From Promicromonospora iranensis (GTDB taxonomy: Bacteria > Actinomycetota > Actinomycetes > Actinomycetales > Cellulomonadaceae), in contig NZ_JAJQQP010000012.1 in NCBI RefSeq assembly GCF_028994805.1, forward strand, positions 1 to 64,000: a stretch of DNA of 64,000 bases, read 5' to 3'. The notes under the pieces are model-generated. The model ran no database searches, was not told where the DNA came from, and worked only from the letters and a program-made list of their open reading frames with translations. Numbering within the stretch: the first letter of the stretch is position 1; each line of letters opens with the position of its first letter. The position numbers and the translations under genes were made by a program. Below are positions 51,448 to 60,922 of this stretch, piece after piece.

Positions 51448-52998
51448 TTACTTGCCTACTCGCGCGTCCAGGACGCGCGCGCCCTCCGCGATCGAGCCCG
51501 ACAGCGACGGGTAGATGGTGAACGCGGAGGCCACGTTCTCGACGGTGAGCCGGTGCTGCACGGCCAGCGTGATCGGGAAGATCAGCTCGGACGCCCGCGG
51601 CGCCACCACCACACCGCCGAGCACGACACCCGCTTCGGGATGCGCGAAGAGCTTCACGAAACCGTCCCTGATGCCGAGCATCTTGGCGCGCGGGTTGCGC
51701 GCGAGCGGCAGCGTGGTCGTGATGTACCGGGAGTTCTGCGCGCGCAGCTTCTCCTCGCTGTAGCCGACCGTGGCGATCTCGGGCGCGGTGAAGATGTTCG
51801 AGGCGACCGTACGGAGCGCGAGCGGCTGGACGGCGTCCCCCAGGGCGTGCGCCACGGCGATGCGGCCCTGCATGGCGGCCACGGACGCGAGCGGCAGGAC
51901 GCCGGTGCAGTCGCCCGACGCGTAGATGCCGCGCACCGAGGTGCGGGACACCCGGTCCACGACGACGTGCCCCGACTCCGACAGCCGTACCCCCGCCTCC
52001 TCGAGCCCGAGGCCCGAGGTCGAGGGCACCCCGCCGACCGCCACGAGCACGTGCGAGCCGTGCACGACGCGGCCGTCCGACAGGGTCACCTCGACGCCGT
52101 CGTCGGTCCGCACCGCCGATGCGGCGCGCGAGCGGGACAGCACGGTCATGCCCCGGGAGCGGAACACGCCCTCGAGCAGCTCCGCGGCGTCCTCGTCCTC
52201 ACCGGGCAGCACCCGGTCACGGCTGGAGACGAGCACGACGTCCGACCCGAGCGCGTTGTACGCGCCCGCGAACTCGGCACCCGTGACGCCGGAGCCCACC
52301 ACGATCAGCCGCTCGGGCAGCTCGCGCAGGTTGTACATCTGCGTCCAGGTGAGGATCCGCTCGCCGTCGGGCACAGCGGTGGGCAGGGTGCGTGGGGTGG
52401 CGCCGAGCGCGAGGAGGATCGAGTCCGCCTCCAGCCGCTCGGTCGTGCCGTCGGGCAGCTCGGCGACCACGTGCGCCGGCCCGTCCAGCCGGCCCGTGCC
52501 GTGCACGATGCGGATGCCCTCGCGCTCCAGCCGGCCGCGGATGTCCGCGCTCTGCGCACGGGCGAGCGCGAGCACGCGCTTGTTCACCGCCTGCAGGTCG
52601 ACGAAGTGCTTGCGCTTCTCGTCCGCCGTCCCGGCCGCGGACGCCGCCGCCTGCACACCCGCGCTGCCCAGCGCCGGAGCCGCGTGGGCGGACACCACGG
52701 GGATGCTGCCGGTCGCCGGCGAGACATCGGCGTCGGACATCGGGTCCACGACGTCATCGGGCGTCCGGATACCGAGCTCGTGGGCACTGTCGGCGATGGT
52801 CATCCACTCGGCGGTGGCGATCAGGGTCTTGGAGGGGACGACGTCGGTCAGGACCGCCGCACCACCCAGGCCCTGCTGCTCGACCACCGTGACCTGGGCG
52901 CCGTGGCTGCGGGCCACGAGCGCCGCCTCGTAGCCGCCGGGCCCACCTCCCACGACGACGACGTGGGGCGGGACAGCTGCGGGATCGAGGGAGGTCAC
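51448..52998 (-). CDS. lpdA: NAD(P)H quinone reductase LpdA (flavoprotein)
   Basis: A 516-residue FAD/NAD(P)H two-dinucleotide-fold protein. FAD motif VVVGGGPGGYEAALVARSHG; the position of the redox disulfide reads GLGGAAVLTDVVPSK, so both cysteines are missing, as in M. tuberculosis Rv3303c. NAD(P) motif VVGSGVTGAEFAGAY; FAD-binding GIYASGDCTGVLPLA; dimerisation domain at the C-terminus. It should transfer electrons to quinones rather than act as lipoamide dehydrogenase. Residues about 85-125 form an Ala/Ser/Pro-rich insertion not needed for the fold. GTG 52998 is convergent with the 154-residue paralogue 2 and divergent from the PNP gene. Confidence 0.9.
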   Translation of the reverse strand: MTSLDPAAVPPHVVVVGGGPGGYEAALVARSHGAQVTVVEQQGLGGAAVLTDVVPSKTLIATAEWMTIADSAHELGIRTPDDVVDPMSDADVSPATGSIPVVSAHAAPALGSAGVQAAASAAGTADEKRKHFVDLQAVNKRVLALARAQSADIRGRLEREGIRIVHGTGRLDGPAHVVAELPDGTTERLEADSILLALGATPRTLPTAVPDGERILTWTQMYNLRELPERLIVVGSGVTGAEFAGAYNALGSDVVLVSSRDRVLPGEDEDAAELLEGVFRSRGMTVLSRSRAASAVRTDDGVEVTLSDGRVVHGSHVLVAVGGVPSTSGLGLEEAGVRLSESGHVVVDRVSRTSVRGIYASGDCTGVLPLASVAAMQGRIAVAHALGDAVQPLALRTVASNIFTAPEIATVGYSEEKLRAQNSRYITTTLPLARNPRAKMLGIRDGFVKLFAHPEAGVVLGGVVVAPRASELIFPITLAVQHRLTVENVASAFTIYPSLSGSIAEGARVLDARVGK

Positions 52999-53074
52999 GA
53001 TCCCATTCTCGCATCGTCCGCGCGCCTCGGGGATCCGCTGGGCCCGTGGGCGCGTGCCAGGAGGAAAGTGGCGT

Positions 53075-53080
53075 TAACCT
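53075..53080 (+). promoter_or_regulatory. -10 element of the PNP gene (leaderless)
   Basis: TAACCT, 6 nt before ATG 53087. Confidence 0.5.
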
Positions 53081-53086
53081 CGGACC

Positions 53087-53926
53087 ATGAGCACGGAGCC
53101 AGATCTTGACGACCCGATGACCGACCCGTTCGACGTCGCTGCCGCGGCCGCGGAGTACATCGCGGCCAAGACGGGGGTGCGGGGACACGACGTCGCACTC
53201 GTCCTCGGCTCCGGATGGGGTGGTGCGGCCGAGCTGGTCGGCGACGTCGTCGCGGAGATCCCCACCGCCGAGATCCCTGGCTTCATCCAGCCCGCGGTCA
53301 AGGGCCACCTGAGCACCACGCGTTCCATCCGCTTCGAGCGGCCCGACGGCGCGGTGCGGCACGCACTGGTCCTCGGCTCCCGGACGCACCTCTACGAGGG
53401 CCTCGGCCCCCGCCGCGTGGTCCACGGCGTCCGCACCGCCGCGGCCGCCGGCTGCGAGACCGTGATCCTCACCAACGGCTGCGGCAGCGTCCACATCGGC
53501 TGGCGCCCCGGCCAGCCGGTCCTCATCAAGGACCACCTGAACCTCACGGGTCAGACACCGCTCGAGGGCGCGAAGTTCGCCGACATGACGGACGTCTACA
53601 CGCCGCGCCTGCGCGACGTCGCACGCAGCGTCGACCCGGACCTGCCGGAGGGCGTGTACGCGCAGTTCCGCGGCCCCCAGTACGAGACGCCTGCCGAGGT
53701 CAAGATGGCGTCCCTGATGGGCGCGGACCTGGTCGGGATGTCGACGGCGCTGGAGGCCATCGCGGCCCGGCACTGCCGCATGGACGTGCTCGGCATCTCG
53801 CTGGCCACCAACCTCGCCGCCGGCATCAGTCCCCACCCGCTCTCCCACGAGGAGGTGCTGGAAGCGGGCCGGGAAGCCGGGCCGCGGATCAGCGACCTGC
53901 TCGCTCGGGTGATCAAGCAGATCTGA
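53087..53926 (+). CDS. Purine nucleoside phosphorylase (trimeric type)
   Basis: A 279-residue purine-salvage enzyme that cleaves (deoxy)inosine and guanosine with phosphate. Signatures: VALVLGSGWGGAAE (phosphate loop), GRTHLYEG-equivalent SRTHLYEGL, NGCGSVHIGWRPGQPV, KDHLNL, GPQYETPAEVKMASLMGADL-type base site with the Glu, and the Asn in ATNLAAGIS. Low-molecular-mass trimeric class, as Rv3307 in M. tuberculosis. Followed 4 bp later by the phosphohexomutase gene, as Rv3307-Rv3308, so they form an operon. Confidence 0.95.
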   Translation: MSTEPDLDDPMTDPFDVAAAAAEYIAAKTGVRGHDVALVLGSGWGGAAELVGDVVAEIPTAEIPGFIQPAVKGHLSTTRSIRFERPDGAVRHALVLGSRTHLYEGLGPRRVVHGVRTAAAAGCETVILTNGCGSVHIGWRPGQPVLIKDHLNLTGQTPLEGAKFADMTDVYTPRLRDVARSVDPDLPEGVYAQFRGPQYETPAEVKMASLMGADLVGMSTALEAIAARHCRMDVLGISLATNLAAGISPHPLSHEEVLEAGREAGPRISDLLARVIKQI

Positions 53927-53930
53927 CGCC

Positions 53931-55712
53931 ATGTCCGCCAACCTGCCGACCACCGCCACGGCGCACTCCGCGCCCGATCTCGTCGCGCGCGCCGAGGCCT
54001 GGATGGCCGCCGACGTCGACGCGGCCGACGTCACCGAGCTGCGCAACCTGGTCGCTCGCACCACCGACAGCAACGTGGGCGAGCTGGCCGTCGCCGAGCT
54101 CGCCGACCGGTTCTCCGGCCTGCTGCAGTTCGGTACGGCCGGGCTGCGCGGCACCATGGCCGCCGGCCCGAACCGGATGAACCGCGCGGTGGTGATCGCC
54201 GCCGCGGCAGGCCTCGCCGCCTTCCTCACGAAGGAGATCGACCGCGGCACACCGCGCGTGGTGGTCGGGTTCGACGCCCGGTACCGCTCCGCCGAGTTCG
54301 CCCGCGACACGGCGGCGGTGCTGGTCGCCGCCGGCGCCGAGGTGCTGCTCATGCCCGCGCCGGGCCCCACGCCGGTGCTCGCGTTCGCGGTACGCCATCT
54401 CGCCGCCGACGCCGGTGTCATGGTCACGGCCAGCCACAACCCCGCCGCCGACAACGGCTACAAGGTGTACCTGGGTGGACGGGTCGTCACCGATGCCGGC
54501 CAGGGGGCGCAGATCGTCCCGCCGTACGACGCCCTGATCGCCGGTGAGATCGCGCTCGTCCGCGCCGCCAAGGACGTGCCGCGCGCCGAGTCCGGGTGGA
54601 CCGTGCTCGGCCAGGAGATCACCGAGGCGTACCACGCCGCGGTGGCCACCCTGCACGACGACGAGCCGCGCAACGCGTTCCGTATCGTCACCACGTCCCT
54701 GCACGGGGTGGGTGGCGCCGCCGTCGCACGGGTGCTGGCCGAGGCCGGGTTCGACGACGTCGTGCCGGTGGAGGAACAGGCCGAGCCGGACCCGGACTTC
54801 CCCACCGTGGCCTTCCCCAACCCGGAGGAGCCGGGGGCCATCGACATGGCGCTGGCCCTGGCACAGGGCGCCCACGCGCATCTCGTCATCGCGAACGACC
54901 CGGACGCCGACCGCTGCGCCGTCGCCGTGGTCGACCCGCAGTACGGGACGTACCAGGGCACGCAGACCGCCTTCTCGCAGGGCTGGCGCATGCTGCACGG
55001 CGACGAGGTCGGCATGCTGCTCGGCTGGGACGCCGCGGAGCGCGCGGCGCGAACAGGCAAGGGCGGCACGCTGGCCTGCTCGATCGTGTCCTCGCGCGCC
55101 CTGGCGGCGATCGCCGCCCACCACGGGCTCGCGCACGCCACGACGCTGACCGGCTTCAAGTGGATCTCGCGGACGCCGGACCTCGTGTTCGGGTACGAGG
55201 AGGCGCTCGGCTACTGCGTCGACCCCGAGCACGTGCGGGACAAGGACGGGCTGTCGGCGGCGGTCGCCGTCGCACAGCTGGCGAACCGGCTGGCGGCGGA
55301 GGGCCGCACGCTCCTGGACCGCCTCGACGACGTGGCCCGCGCCTGCGGGCTGCACGCCACCGGCCAGCTCTCGGCCCGGTTCGACGACCCCACCCGGATC
55401 GAGGCGACCATGGCGGCGCTCCGCACGGCGCCGCCGTCCGTCCTGGCCGGCTCACCCGTCGACTCGGTCCGTGACCTCGCCGAGGGCCTCGACGGTCTGC
55501 CCCCCACCGACGGCGTCGTGCTGCTGACCGCCGACGACACGCGCGTCATCGTCCGGCCCAGCGGCACCGAGCCCAAGGTCAAGTGCTACATCGAGGTGGT
55601 GTCGCCGGTCGAGCCGGACGCCTCCGCCGACACCCTGTCCGCGGCGCGCGTCGCCGCGCGGGACCGCCTGGCCCAGGTGCAGGCGGACCTCCGGGCAGCA
55701 CTCGGTCTCTGA
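53931..55712 (+). CDS. Phospho-sugar mutase (PGM/PMM family)
   Basis: A 593-residue alpha-D-phosphohexomutase converting sugar 1- and 6-phosphates (glucose, mannose, or deoxyribose/ribose in the PNP context). Domain 1 has the phosphoserine loop TASHNPAADNGYKVY, domain 2 the metal loop NDPDADRCAVAV, domain 3 FGYEEALGYC and domain 4 the phosphate-binding RPSGTEPKVK. It is similar to M. tuberculosis Rv3308. Placed with PNP, it may isomerise (deoxy)ribose 1-phosphate released by that enzyme. A terminator hairpin follows. Confidence 0.93.
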   Translation: MSANLPTTATAHSAPDLVARAEAWMAADVDAADVTELRNLVARTTDSNVGELAVAELADRFSGLLQFGTAGLRGTMAAGPNRMNRAVVIAAAAGLAAFLTKEIDRGTPRVVVGFDARYRSAEFARDTAAVLVAAGAEVLLMPAPGPTPVLAFAVRHLAADAGVMVTASHNPAADNGYKVYLGGRVVTDAGQGAQIVPPYDALIAGEIALVRAAKDVPRAESGWTVLGQEITEAYHAAVATLHDDEPRNAFRIVTTSLHGVGGAAVARVLAEAGFDDVVPVEEQAEPDPDFPTVAFPNPEEPGAIDMALALAQGAHAHLVIANDPDADRCAVAVVDPQYGTYQGTQTAFSQGWRMLHGDEVGMLLGWDAAERAARTGKGGTLACSIVSSRALAAIAAHHGLAHATTLTGFKWISRTPDLVFGYEEALGYCVDPEHVRDKDGLSAAVAVAQLANRLAAEGRTLLDRLDDVARACGLHATGQLSARFDDPTRIEATMAALRTAPPSVLAGSPVDSVRDLAEGLDGLPPTDGVVLLTADDTRVIVRPSGTEPKVKCYIEVVSPVEPDASADTLSAARVAARDRLAQVQADLRAALGL

Positions 55713-55724
55713 CGCCTCTGACAC

Positions 55725-55763
55725 CGACGGTCCCGCCACCCCACGGGGGTGACGGGACCGTCG
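55725..55763. terminator. Intrinsic terminator between phosphomutase and LCP-3
   Basis: CGACGGTCCCGCCACCCC at 55725-55742 pairs with GGGGTGACGGGACCGTCG at 55746-55763 with one mismatch. It can end both convergent transcripts. Confidence 0.8.
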
Positions 55764-55786
55764 TGACCAGTCAGGTGCCCTGATGC

Positions 55787-56857
55787 CTACTGCACGACCG
55801 CGGGCAGCACGTCCACGACGTCCGAGTTGGCGGCGACGAAGTCGGGCACCTCGTCGTTGGCCACGGCCTCCATGAGCGGGTCGAACGTCGCGCGGTCGAG
55901 CACGACGATGGACTGCCCGTCGGCGCTGCGCCCGGTGCCGGAGTACGGCGCGGTCATGAAGGTGATGTCGTTCGTCGCCATGTCCCCGGCACCCATGACG
56001 AGATCCTGGATCCGGTCGATCGTGAGGCCCTCGTCGACCGCCACCGAGCTGGTGATGGTCTCGAGGAAGCGACCCATCTTCAGGGGCTCCGTCATGCTGT
56101 TCTTCGCCTTGGCCACGATGGCTCGCATCCAGGCCTGCTGCCGCTGCACGCGGCCGAAGTCGCCGTTCGCCAGCGCGTACCGCTCGCGCGCGAAGGTGAG
56201 CGCCTCCTCGCCGTTCATCGCCTGCCGCACGGAGCCGCCGTTGCCGTCGGGCACCGTGATCTCGACACCGTCCAGGGAGTCGGTCAGCGCCTCGAAGGAC
56301 TCGAAGTCGGTCACCGCGAAGTGGTCGATGCGCACGCCCGTGAGGTTCTCGACGGTCTGGATCATGAGGGACGGGCCGCCGTAGGAGAACGCGGCGTTGA
56401 TCTTCGCCTCGCCGTGGCCCGGGATGGGCACCCAGGAGTCACGGGGGATGGAGATCGCCGCGGCCGACTTCCGGTCCGCGGCCAGGTGCACGAGCATGAT
56501 CGCGTCGGTGCGCTGCGCGCCCGCCTCCCACGCGGTCGGGTCGCCCGCCGAGATCCGGCTGTCGGAGCCGAGCACGAGGATGTTCACGGGCGCCGTCGGC
56601 CCCTCCACCGCGGGCGCGCTGGGCCGCGTCGTGGGATCGATCTCGGCGAACGCGTCGACCCGCTCCATGTTGTTGTCGAGCGACATCCGGTACCCGAAGT
56701 ACGCCGCGGCTCCTCCCCCACCGACCAGCAGGAGGGCACCTACGACGATTCCGGCGACAAATCCGCGGCTCCGGGGTGCACGTCGGGCATGCCGCACGTC
56801 CCCGTCCACGGGGTTGGGTGCGGTGAGTAGATCGTTCATTCGATCGGGGGCGGCCAT
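55787..56857 (-). CDS. LytR-CpsA-Psr family wall glycopolymer ligase (LCP-3)
   Basis: A 356-residue LCP protein, the third in this window. One N-terminal helix (about 33-56: FVAGIVVGALLLVGGGGAAA), then the LCP domain: VNILVLGSDSRISAGDP, RTDAIMLVHLAADRKSAAAI, SIPRDSWVPIPGHGEAKINA, FSYGGPSLMIQTVENLTG and RERYALANGDFGRVQRQQAW. It lacks the C-terminal low-complexity tail and Cys ending of LCP-1 and LCP-2. It diverges from the polysaccharide operon and is the best candidate to attach that polymer to the wall. ATG 56857 lies 8 nt after TAAGAT. Confidence 0.93.
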   Translation of the reverse strand: MAAPDRMNDLLTAPNPVDGDVRHARRAPRSRGFVAGIVVGALLLVGGGGAAAYFGYRMSLDNNMERVDAFAEIDPTTRPSAPAVEGPTAPVNILVLGSDSRISAGDPTAWEAGAQRTDAIMLVHLAADRKSAAAISIPRDSWVPIPGHGEAKINAAFSYGGPSLMIQTVENLTGVRIDHFAVTDFESFEALTDSLDGVEITVPDGNGGSVRQAMNGEEALTFARERYALANGDFGRVQRQQAWMRAIVAKAKNSMTEPLKMGRFLETITSSVAVDEGLTIDRIQDLVMGAGDMATNDITFMTAPYSGTGRSADGQSIVVLDRATFDPLMEAVANDEVPDFVAANSDVVDVLPAVVQ

Positions 56858-56865
56858 GAGCGATG

Positions 56866-56871
56866 ATCTTA
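56866..56871 (-). promoter_or_regulatory. -10 element of LCP-3
   Basis: TAAGAT on the minus strand, 8 nt before ATG 56857. Confidence 0.45.
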
Positions 56872-56979
56872 GTGGCGAATTCGGCTACTACTCTTGAGCC
56901 TGGCCCGCAACCGGAAAGAGGCCGCAAGGGTGAAATCCGGCGACCGCTGATGTGGCGTCGGACAGAGAGGAGAGTCGCA

Positions 56980-58290
56980 GTGACCGCTGGCGCCAGACGG
57001 CCGCAGAACCGCACGATTCTCCTGGTCACACACCATTTTGCGCCCGAGTCAGGAGCCCCTCAGCGACGCTGGGGCGCGCTCACCGGGCACCTGGTGCCGG
57101 CCGGTTTTCCGGTAACCGTCCTGACACCTCCCCCGCACTACCCTTCGGGAAAAATCACCCATTCTTCACCCGCATTCCGGCCAGGTTCAGTGGTCAGGGG
57201 CAGTAATGGGGAAAAGATCATCCGGGTGAATTTTCGGGAGCACTCCCACGGGCTCGGCTCGCGCGCCGCGGACCAGCTGGTCGCCGCGATCAGCTCGGTG
57301 CTCCGCGGCGTCCGGCCCTCCGCGGGTCGACCCGCGGTGGTCATCGCGACGGTGCCGGGGATCCCGAGCGTCATCGCCGGCTGGGCTCTCGCCCGCTGGC
57401 ACCGGGCCCGGTTCGTCGTGGAGATGCGTGACGCCTGGCCGGACCTCATCGAGCCCAGCGGCATCCTGCTGCGCCGGAGCCGCACCGGCGGTCTGCGCCG
57501 TCGGCTCCGTGATCTCGCGGCCCGCGCCGTGCACCGCACCGTGACGCGGATCCAGACCCGTGCGGACCTCGTGGTCACGACCACCGCGGCCTTCGCCGAG
57601 GTCCTGCGAGCACGTGGCGTCCGCGACGTGGCGGTGGTCCGCAACGGGACCGCCTTCGCGCCCGTGCGTGGGAACGCTCCCGTGGTCCTGACGGGCCGCC
57701 CGCTGCGTGTCGTCTACGCGGGCACCGTCGGCCGGTCGCAGGGTCTGGACGTCGCCGTGCGCGCCGCCGCCCTGGTCAAGGAGCGCGGCTACGCCCTGGA
57801 CGTCCGCATCGTGGGGCACGGCAACGAGCTGGCGCCGCTCCGGCAGCTGGCGGCCGAGCTCGACGCACCGGTCCGGGTGGAGCCCTCCGTGCCGTCCACC
57901 GAGGTGCGCGAGCTGTACGCCTGGGCCGACACCGTCGTCGTCTCCCTGCGGGACTGGGAGCCGTTCGAGTGGACGGTCCCGTCCAAGCTGTACGAGGTCA
58001 TGGCGTCCGGCGTCGTCGCCTCGGCATGTCTCGCCGGCGAGGCCGCGAGCCTGGTCTCGGCCAACGGCGCGGGCGCCGTCGTGCGCCCGGGCGACGTCGA
58101 GGGCCTCGCCGACCTGTGGTGCGGCTGGCTGTCCGACGGCGTCGTGCCCGCCGCATCGTCCGACGCCGCCGCCTGGGTCGCCGAGCACGCGAGCGACGAG
58201 GTGCTGGGCCACCGGTACACCGAGCTCCTCGACACCCTGCTCCCCAGTCCGCTGCCGGACGCCCCGCTCGACCGGAGGGTCCGGTTCTGA
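56980..58290 (+). CDS. GT4 glycosyltransferase (operon gene 1)
   Basis: A 436-residue retaining glycosyltransferase. It starts VTAGARRPQNRTILLVTHHF, with the family's HHFAPESGAPQRRW near the N-terminus, a donor-side RVVYAGTVGRSQGLDVAVRA and EPFEWTVPSKLYEVMASG in the C-terminal domain. GTG 56980 is chosen because AGGAG lies about 7 nt upstream. Its stop overlaps the next start (TGATG), so translation is coupled. It likely adds one sugar of the exported polysaccharide; donor and acceptor unknown. Confidence 0.85.
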   Translation: MTAGARRPQNRTILLVTHHFAPESGAPQRRWGALTGHLVPAGFPVTVLTPPPHYPSGKITHSSPAFRPGSVVRGSNGEKIIRVNFREHSHGLGSRAADQLVAAISSVLRGVRPSAGRPAVVIATVPGIPSVIAGWALARWHRARFVVEMRDAWPDLIEPSGILLRRSRTGGLRRRLRDLAARAVHRTVTRIQTRADLVVTTTAAFAEVLRARGVRDVAVVRNGTAFAPVRGNAPVVLTGRPLRVVYAGTVGRSQGLDVAVRAAALVKERGYALDVRIVGHGNELAPLRQLAAELDAPVRVEPSVPSTEVRELYAWADTVVVSLRDWEPFEWTVPSKLYEVMASGVVASACLAGEAASLVSANGAGAVVRPGDVEGLADLWCGWLSDGVVPAASSDAAAWVAEHASDEVLGHRYTELLDTLLPSPLPDAPLDRRVRF

Positions 58291-60023
58291 TGGCACTGCC
58301 GTTCCGTCGTGCGGGCGAGCTCGCGCGCAACCTCCGCTTCACCACGTCCTTCGTGGCTCGCACCCTCGTCGAGGACCCCCTGTGGCTCGCGATCCAGGCG
58401 ACCCGGCGGGCGCCCGAGCCGCTGCGGCGGCCCCTCGTGCGCGCGCTCGGGAACGCGCCCGCACCGTCCGCGGCCCACGCGCTCGGGCGGATGCTGGCCG
58501 GGGACACGGCCTGCGCCGCCGACGAGGCCGAACAGCTCCTGACCCGCCGGGACGGCCGCGGCCTGCGGGTCGCGGCCGAGGTCGCCGTCGCGGTGGGCAG
58601 GCCCGAGCTGCTCGACCACGTCGACGCGGCCGGACCTGCCCGCTTCCGCGCCGCCTGGCTGCTGGGCGACGTCGAGGCCATCGGGCCCGACGCGCCCGCC
58701 GGCCTCCGCGCCCAGGTGTCCGTGCTGCGGGCCGAGCCCGCGGACGACGCCGCCGGCTCCCGGGCGACCGGAACAGCGCCGGAGCCGCACGGCTCGGGCG
58801 CGCTCACCGTGCTGCACCACCTGACCAACTCCCTGCCGCACACGCAGAGCGGCTACACGCTCCGCTCGCACGCGATCCTGGTGGCACAGCGCGCCGCGGG
58901 GCTCCCCGCGGTCGCGACCACCCGGCCCGGCTACCCGCTGACCATCGGGTCGCTCGCGGCCCGCGGGGCCGACGTCGTCGACGGCGTCACCTATCGCCGT
59001 CTGATCCCGGGACGCGTCGCGTCCGACGTCGCACGCCGGACCGCGCAGGAGACGGACCTGCTGACCGAGGCCGCGCGGGAGGTGAGGGCGGACGTGCTGC
59101 ACACCACCACACCGTCGAGCAACGGGGTGCTGGCGCGTGCCGCCGCCCGTCGGCTCGGGATCCCGTGGGTCTACGAGGTGCGCGGGCTGCCCGAGGAGAC
59201 GTGGGTCGCGTCGCACGGCACGCCGGCGGCACGCGCCCGCGCGGCGTCGTCCCGCCGCCGCGAGCTGATGCGCGCGAAGGAGACCGAGCTCGCGCTCGCC
59301 GCCGACGCCGTGGTCACGCTCAGCGGCACCATGCGCGACGAGCTCGTCGCCCGCGGCGTGCCCGCGCACCACATCACGGTGGTGCCGAACGCCGTGCCGG
59401 ACGCGCTGCTCACGGCCCAGCACCCCACGCCGGAGGCGGCGCGGGCGACCCTCGGCCTCCCGGCCGGGCCCGCCATCGGCACGGTGAGCAGCCTGGTCGA
59501 CTACGAGGGCCTGGAGACGGTGGTCCGCACGGTCGCCACGCTGCGCGCCCGCGGGCACGACGTCACGGGCCTGCTGGTGGGCGACGGCGTCTCGCGGCCG
59601 TCGCTGGCGCGCCTCGCCCGCGAGCTGGACGTGGCCGACCACTTGCTGCTCCCCGGACGCGTGCCGCCCGACGTCGCCCTGACCTGGCTCGCCGCGCTCG
59701 ACGTCGTGCTGGTACCCCGCCGTGACCACCAGGTCACCCGGCTGGTGACACCGCTCAAGCCCGTCGAGGCGATGGCGGTCGGCCGGCCGGTCGTCGCGAG
59801 CGCGCTGCCCGCGCTCGTCGAGGCGGTGGGCGGTGCCGGGCTGCACGTCGACGCCGACGACACGGAGGGCTGGGCCGACGCGGTCGGCACCCTCCTGAAC
59901 GACGCCGGACGGCGCGCCGAGCTGGTCGAGCGCGGCCGTGGGGTGGCCATCGAGAGGACTTGGGTGAGGAACGCGGAGACGTATCAGGGCATCTACCGGC
60001 GGTGTCTCGGGGTGACGGGATGA
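58290..60023 (+). CDS. GT4 glycosyltransferase with N-terminal extension (operon gene 2)
   Basis: A 577-residue protein. The first about 170 residues are a helical, Arg/Ala-rich region without recognised family (MALPFRRAGELARNLRF...). The rest is a GT4 enzyme: TVLHHLTNSLPHTQSGYTLR, LGIPWVYEVRGLPEETWVAS, IGTVSSLVDYEGLETVVRTV and TRLVTPLKPVEAMAVGRPVV (EX7E-type). ATG 58290 overlaps the preceding stop, and its own stop overlaps the permease start (ATGA). The extension may bind a partner or membrane. Confidence 0.85.
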   Translation: MALPFRRAGELARNLRFTTSFVARTLVEDPLWLAIQATRRAPEPLRRPLVRALGNAPAPSAAHALGRMLAGDTACAADEAEQLLTRRDGRGLRVAAEVAVAVGRPELLDHVDAAGPARFRAAWLLGDVEAIGPDAPAGLRAQVSVLRAEPADDAAGSRATGTAPEPHGSGALTVLHHLTNSLPHTQSGYTLRSHAILVAQRAAGLPAVATTRPGYPLTIGSLAARGADVVDGVTYRRLIPGRVASDVARRTAQETDLLTEAAREVRADVLHTTTPSSNGVLARAAARRLGIPWVYEVRGLPEETWVASHGTPAARARAASSRRRELMRAKETELALAADAVVTLSGTMRDELVARGVPAHHITVVPNAVPDALLTAQHPTPEAARATLGLPAGPAIGTVSSLVDYEGLETVVRTVATLRARGHDVTGLLVGDGVSRPSLARLARELDVADHLLLPGRVPPDVALTWLAALDVVLVPRRDHQVTRLVTPLKPVEAMAVGRPVVASALPALVEAVGGAGLHVDADDTEGWADAVGTLLNDAGRRAELVERGRGVAIERTWVRNAETYQGIYRRCLGVTG

Positions 60024-60922
60024 GCGCGGGGCCGGAGACCGGGACGTACGCGGCTCTGTTCGACGCGTCGCCGACGACCACGAAGCTGGTGACGCTCGGC
60101 AACCTGTCCCGTGTCGGGGCACGGCCGCCGATCGGGCAGTACATCCGGCTGTTGTGGGCGCGGCGCCACTTCCTCTGGGCGGACGCACGGGCGAAGGTCG
60201 CCAGCGGTACCCGGCAGAGCCTGCTGGGCAAGGCGTGGCTCATCCTGAACCCGTTGATCGACGGCGCGGTGTACTTCCTGGTGTTCGGGCTGCTCATGAA
60301 GAACGCCCGCGACATCGACAACTTCGTCGGGTACCTGCTGATCGGCGTGTTCCTGTTCCAGTTCACCACGCAGTCGATCACCGGTGCGGCACGTTCGGTG
60401 CAGACCGGCAAGAACCTGATCCGGGCGTTCACGTTCCCGCGGGCCGCGCTGCCGATCGCGGAGGTGCTGCGCAACCTGCTCAACCTGGGCCCCACCCTGG
60501 TGACGCTGGCCGCGCTGATCTACTTCACGTCGCCGGCCGAGGAGTACACCTGGCGGCTCGCGCTGGTACCTGCTGCTCTGGCGCTCCAGGTCATGTTCAC
60601 GACAGGGATCTCGCTGCTGGTCGCACGGTGGGCGGCGGCGCTGCCGGACGTCGTGAACCTCGTCAGGATGGTGACGCGGGTGTGGCTGTACGCGTCGGCG
60701 GTGTTCTTCTCGTTCGACGCGCTCCTCGCCGACCAGCCCGAGCTGCAGAGGTGGCTCGAGGCCAACCCGATGTTCATCGTGCTCGACATCGTGCGGGACT
60801 GCGTGCTCTATGCCACCACGCCGGACCCGATGCGCTGGGTGTGGCTCGGCGGCTGGGCCGTCGGCACCCTGGTCATCGGGTTCATCACCTTCTGGAGCGC
60901 GGAGGAGAGCTATGGCCGCTGA
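60020..60922 (+). CDS. ABC-2 permease for polysaccharide export
   Basis: A 300-residue inner-membrane protein of the Wzm/TagG type. After a cytoplasmic N-terminal helix (YIRLLWARRHFLWADARAKV), six membrane helices follow (about 65 to 290); the sequence SLLGKAWLILNPLIDGAVYF and QFTTQSITGAARSVQTGKNL, then IRAFTFPRAALPI, are typical. With the ATPase encoded next it moves lipid-linked polymer across the membrane. ATG 60020 overlaps the previous stop; its end overlaps the ATPase start. Confidence 0.9.
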   Translation: MSAGPETGTYAALFDASPTTTKLVTLGNLSRVGARPPIGQYIRLLWARRHFLWADARAKVASGTRQSLLGKAWLILNPLIDGAVYFLVFGLLMKNARDIDNFVGYLLIGVFLFQFTTQSITGAARSVQTGKNLIRAFTFPRAALPIAEVLRNLLNLGPTLVTLAALIYFTSPAEEYTWRLALVPAALALQVMFTTGISLLVARWAAALPDVVNLVRMVTRVWLYASAVFFSFDALLADQPELQRWLEANPMFIVLDIVRDCVLYATTPDPMRWVWLGGWAVGTLVIGFITFWSAEESYGR

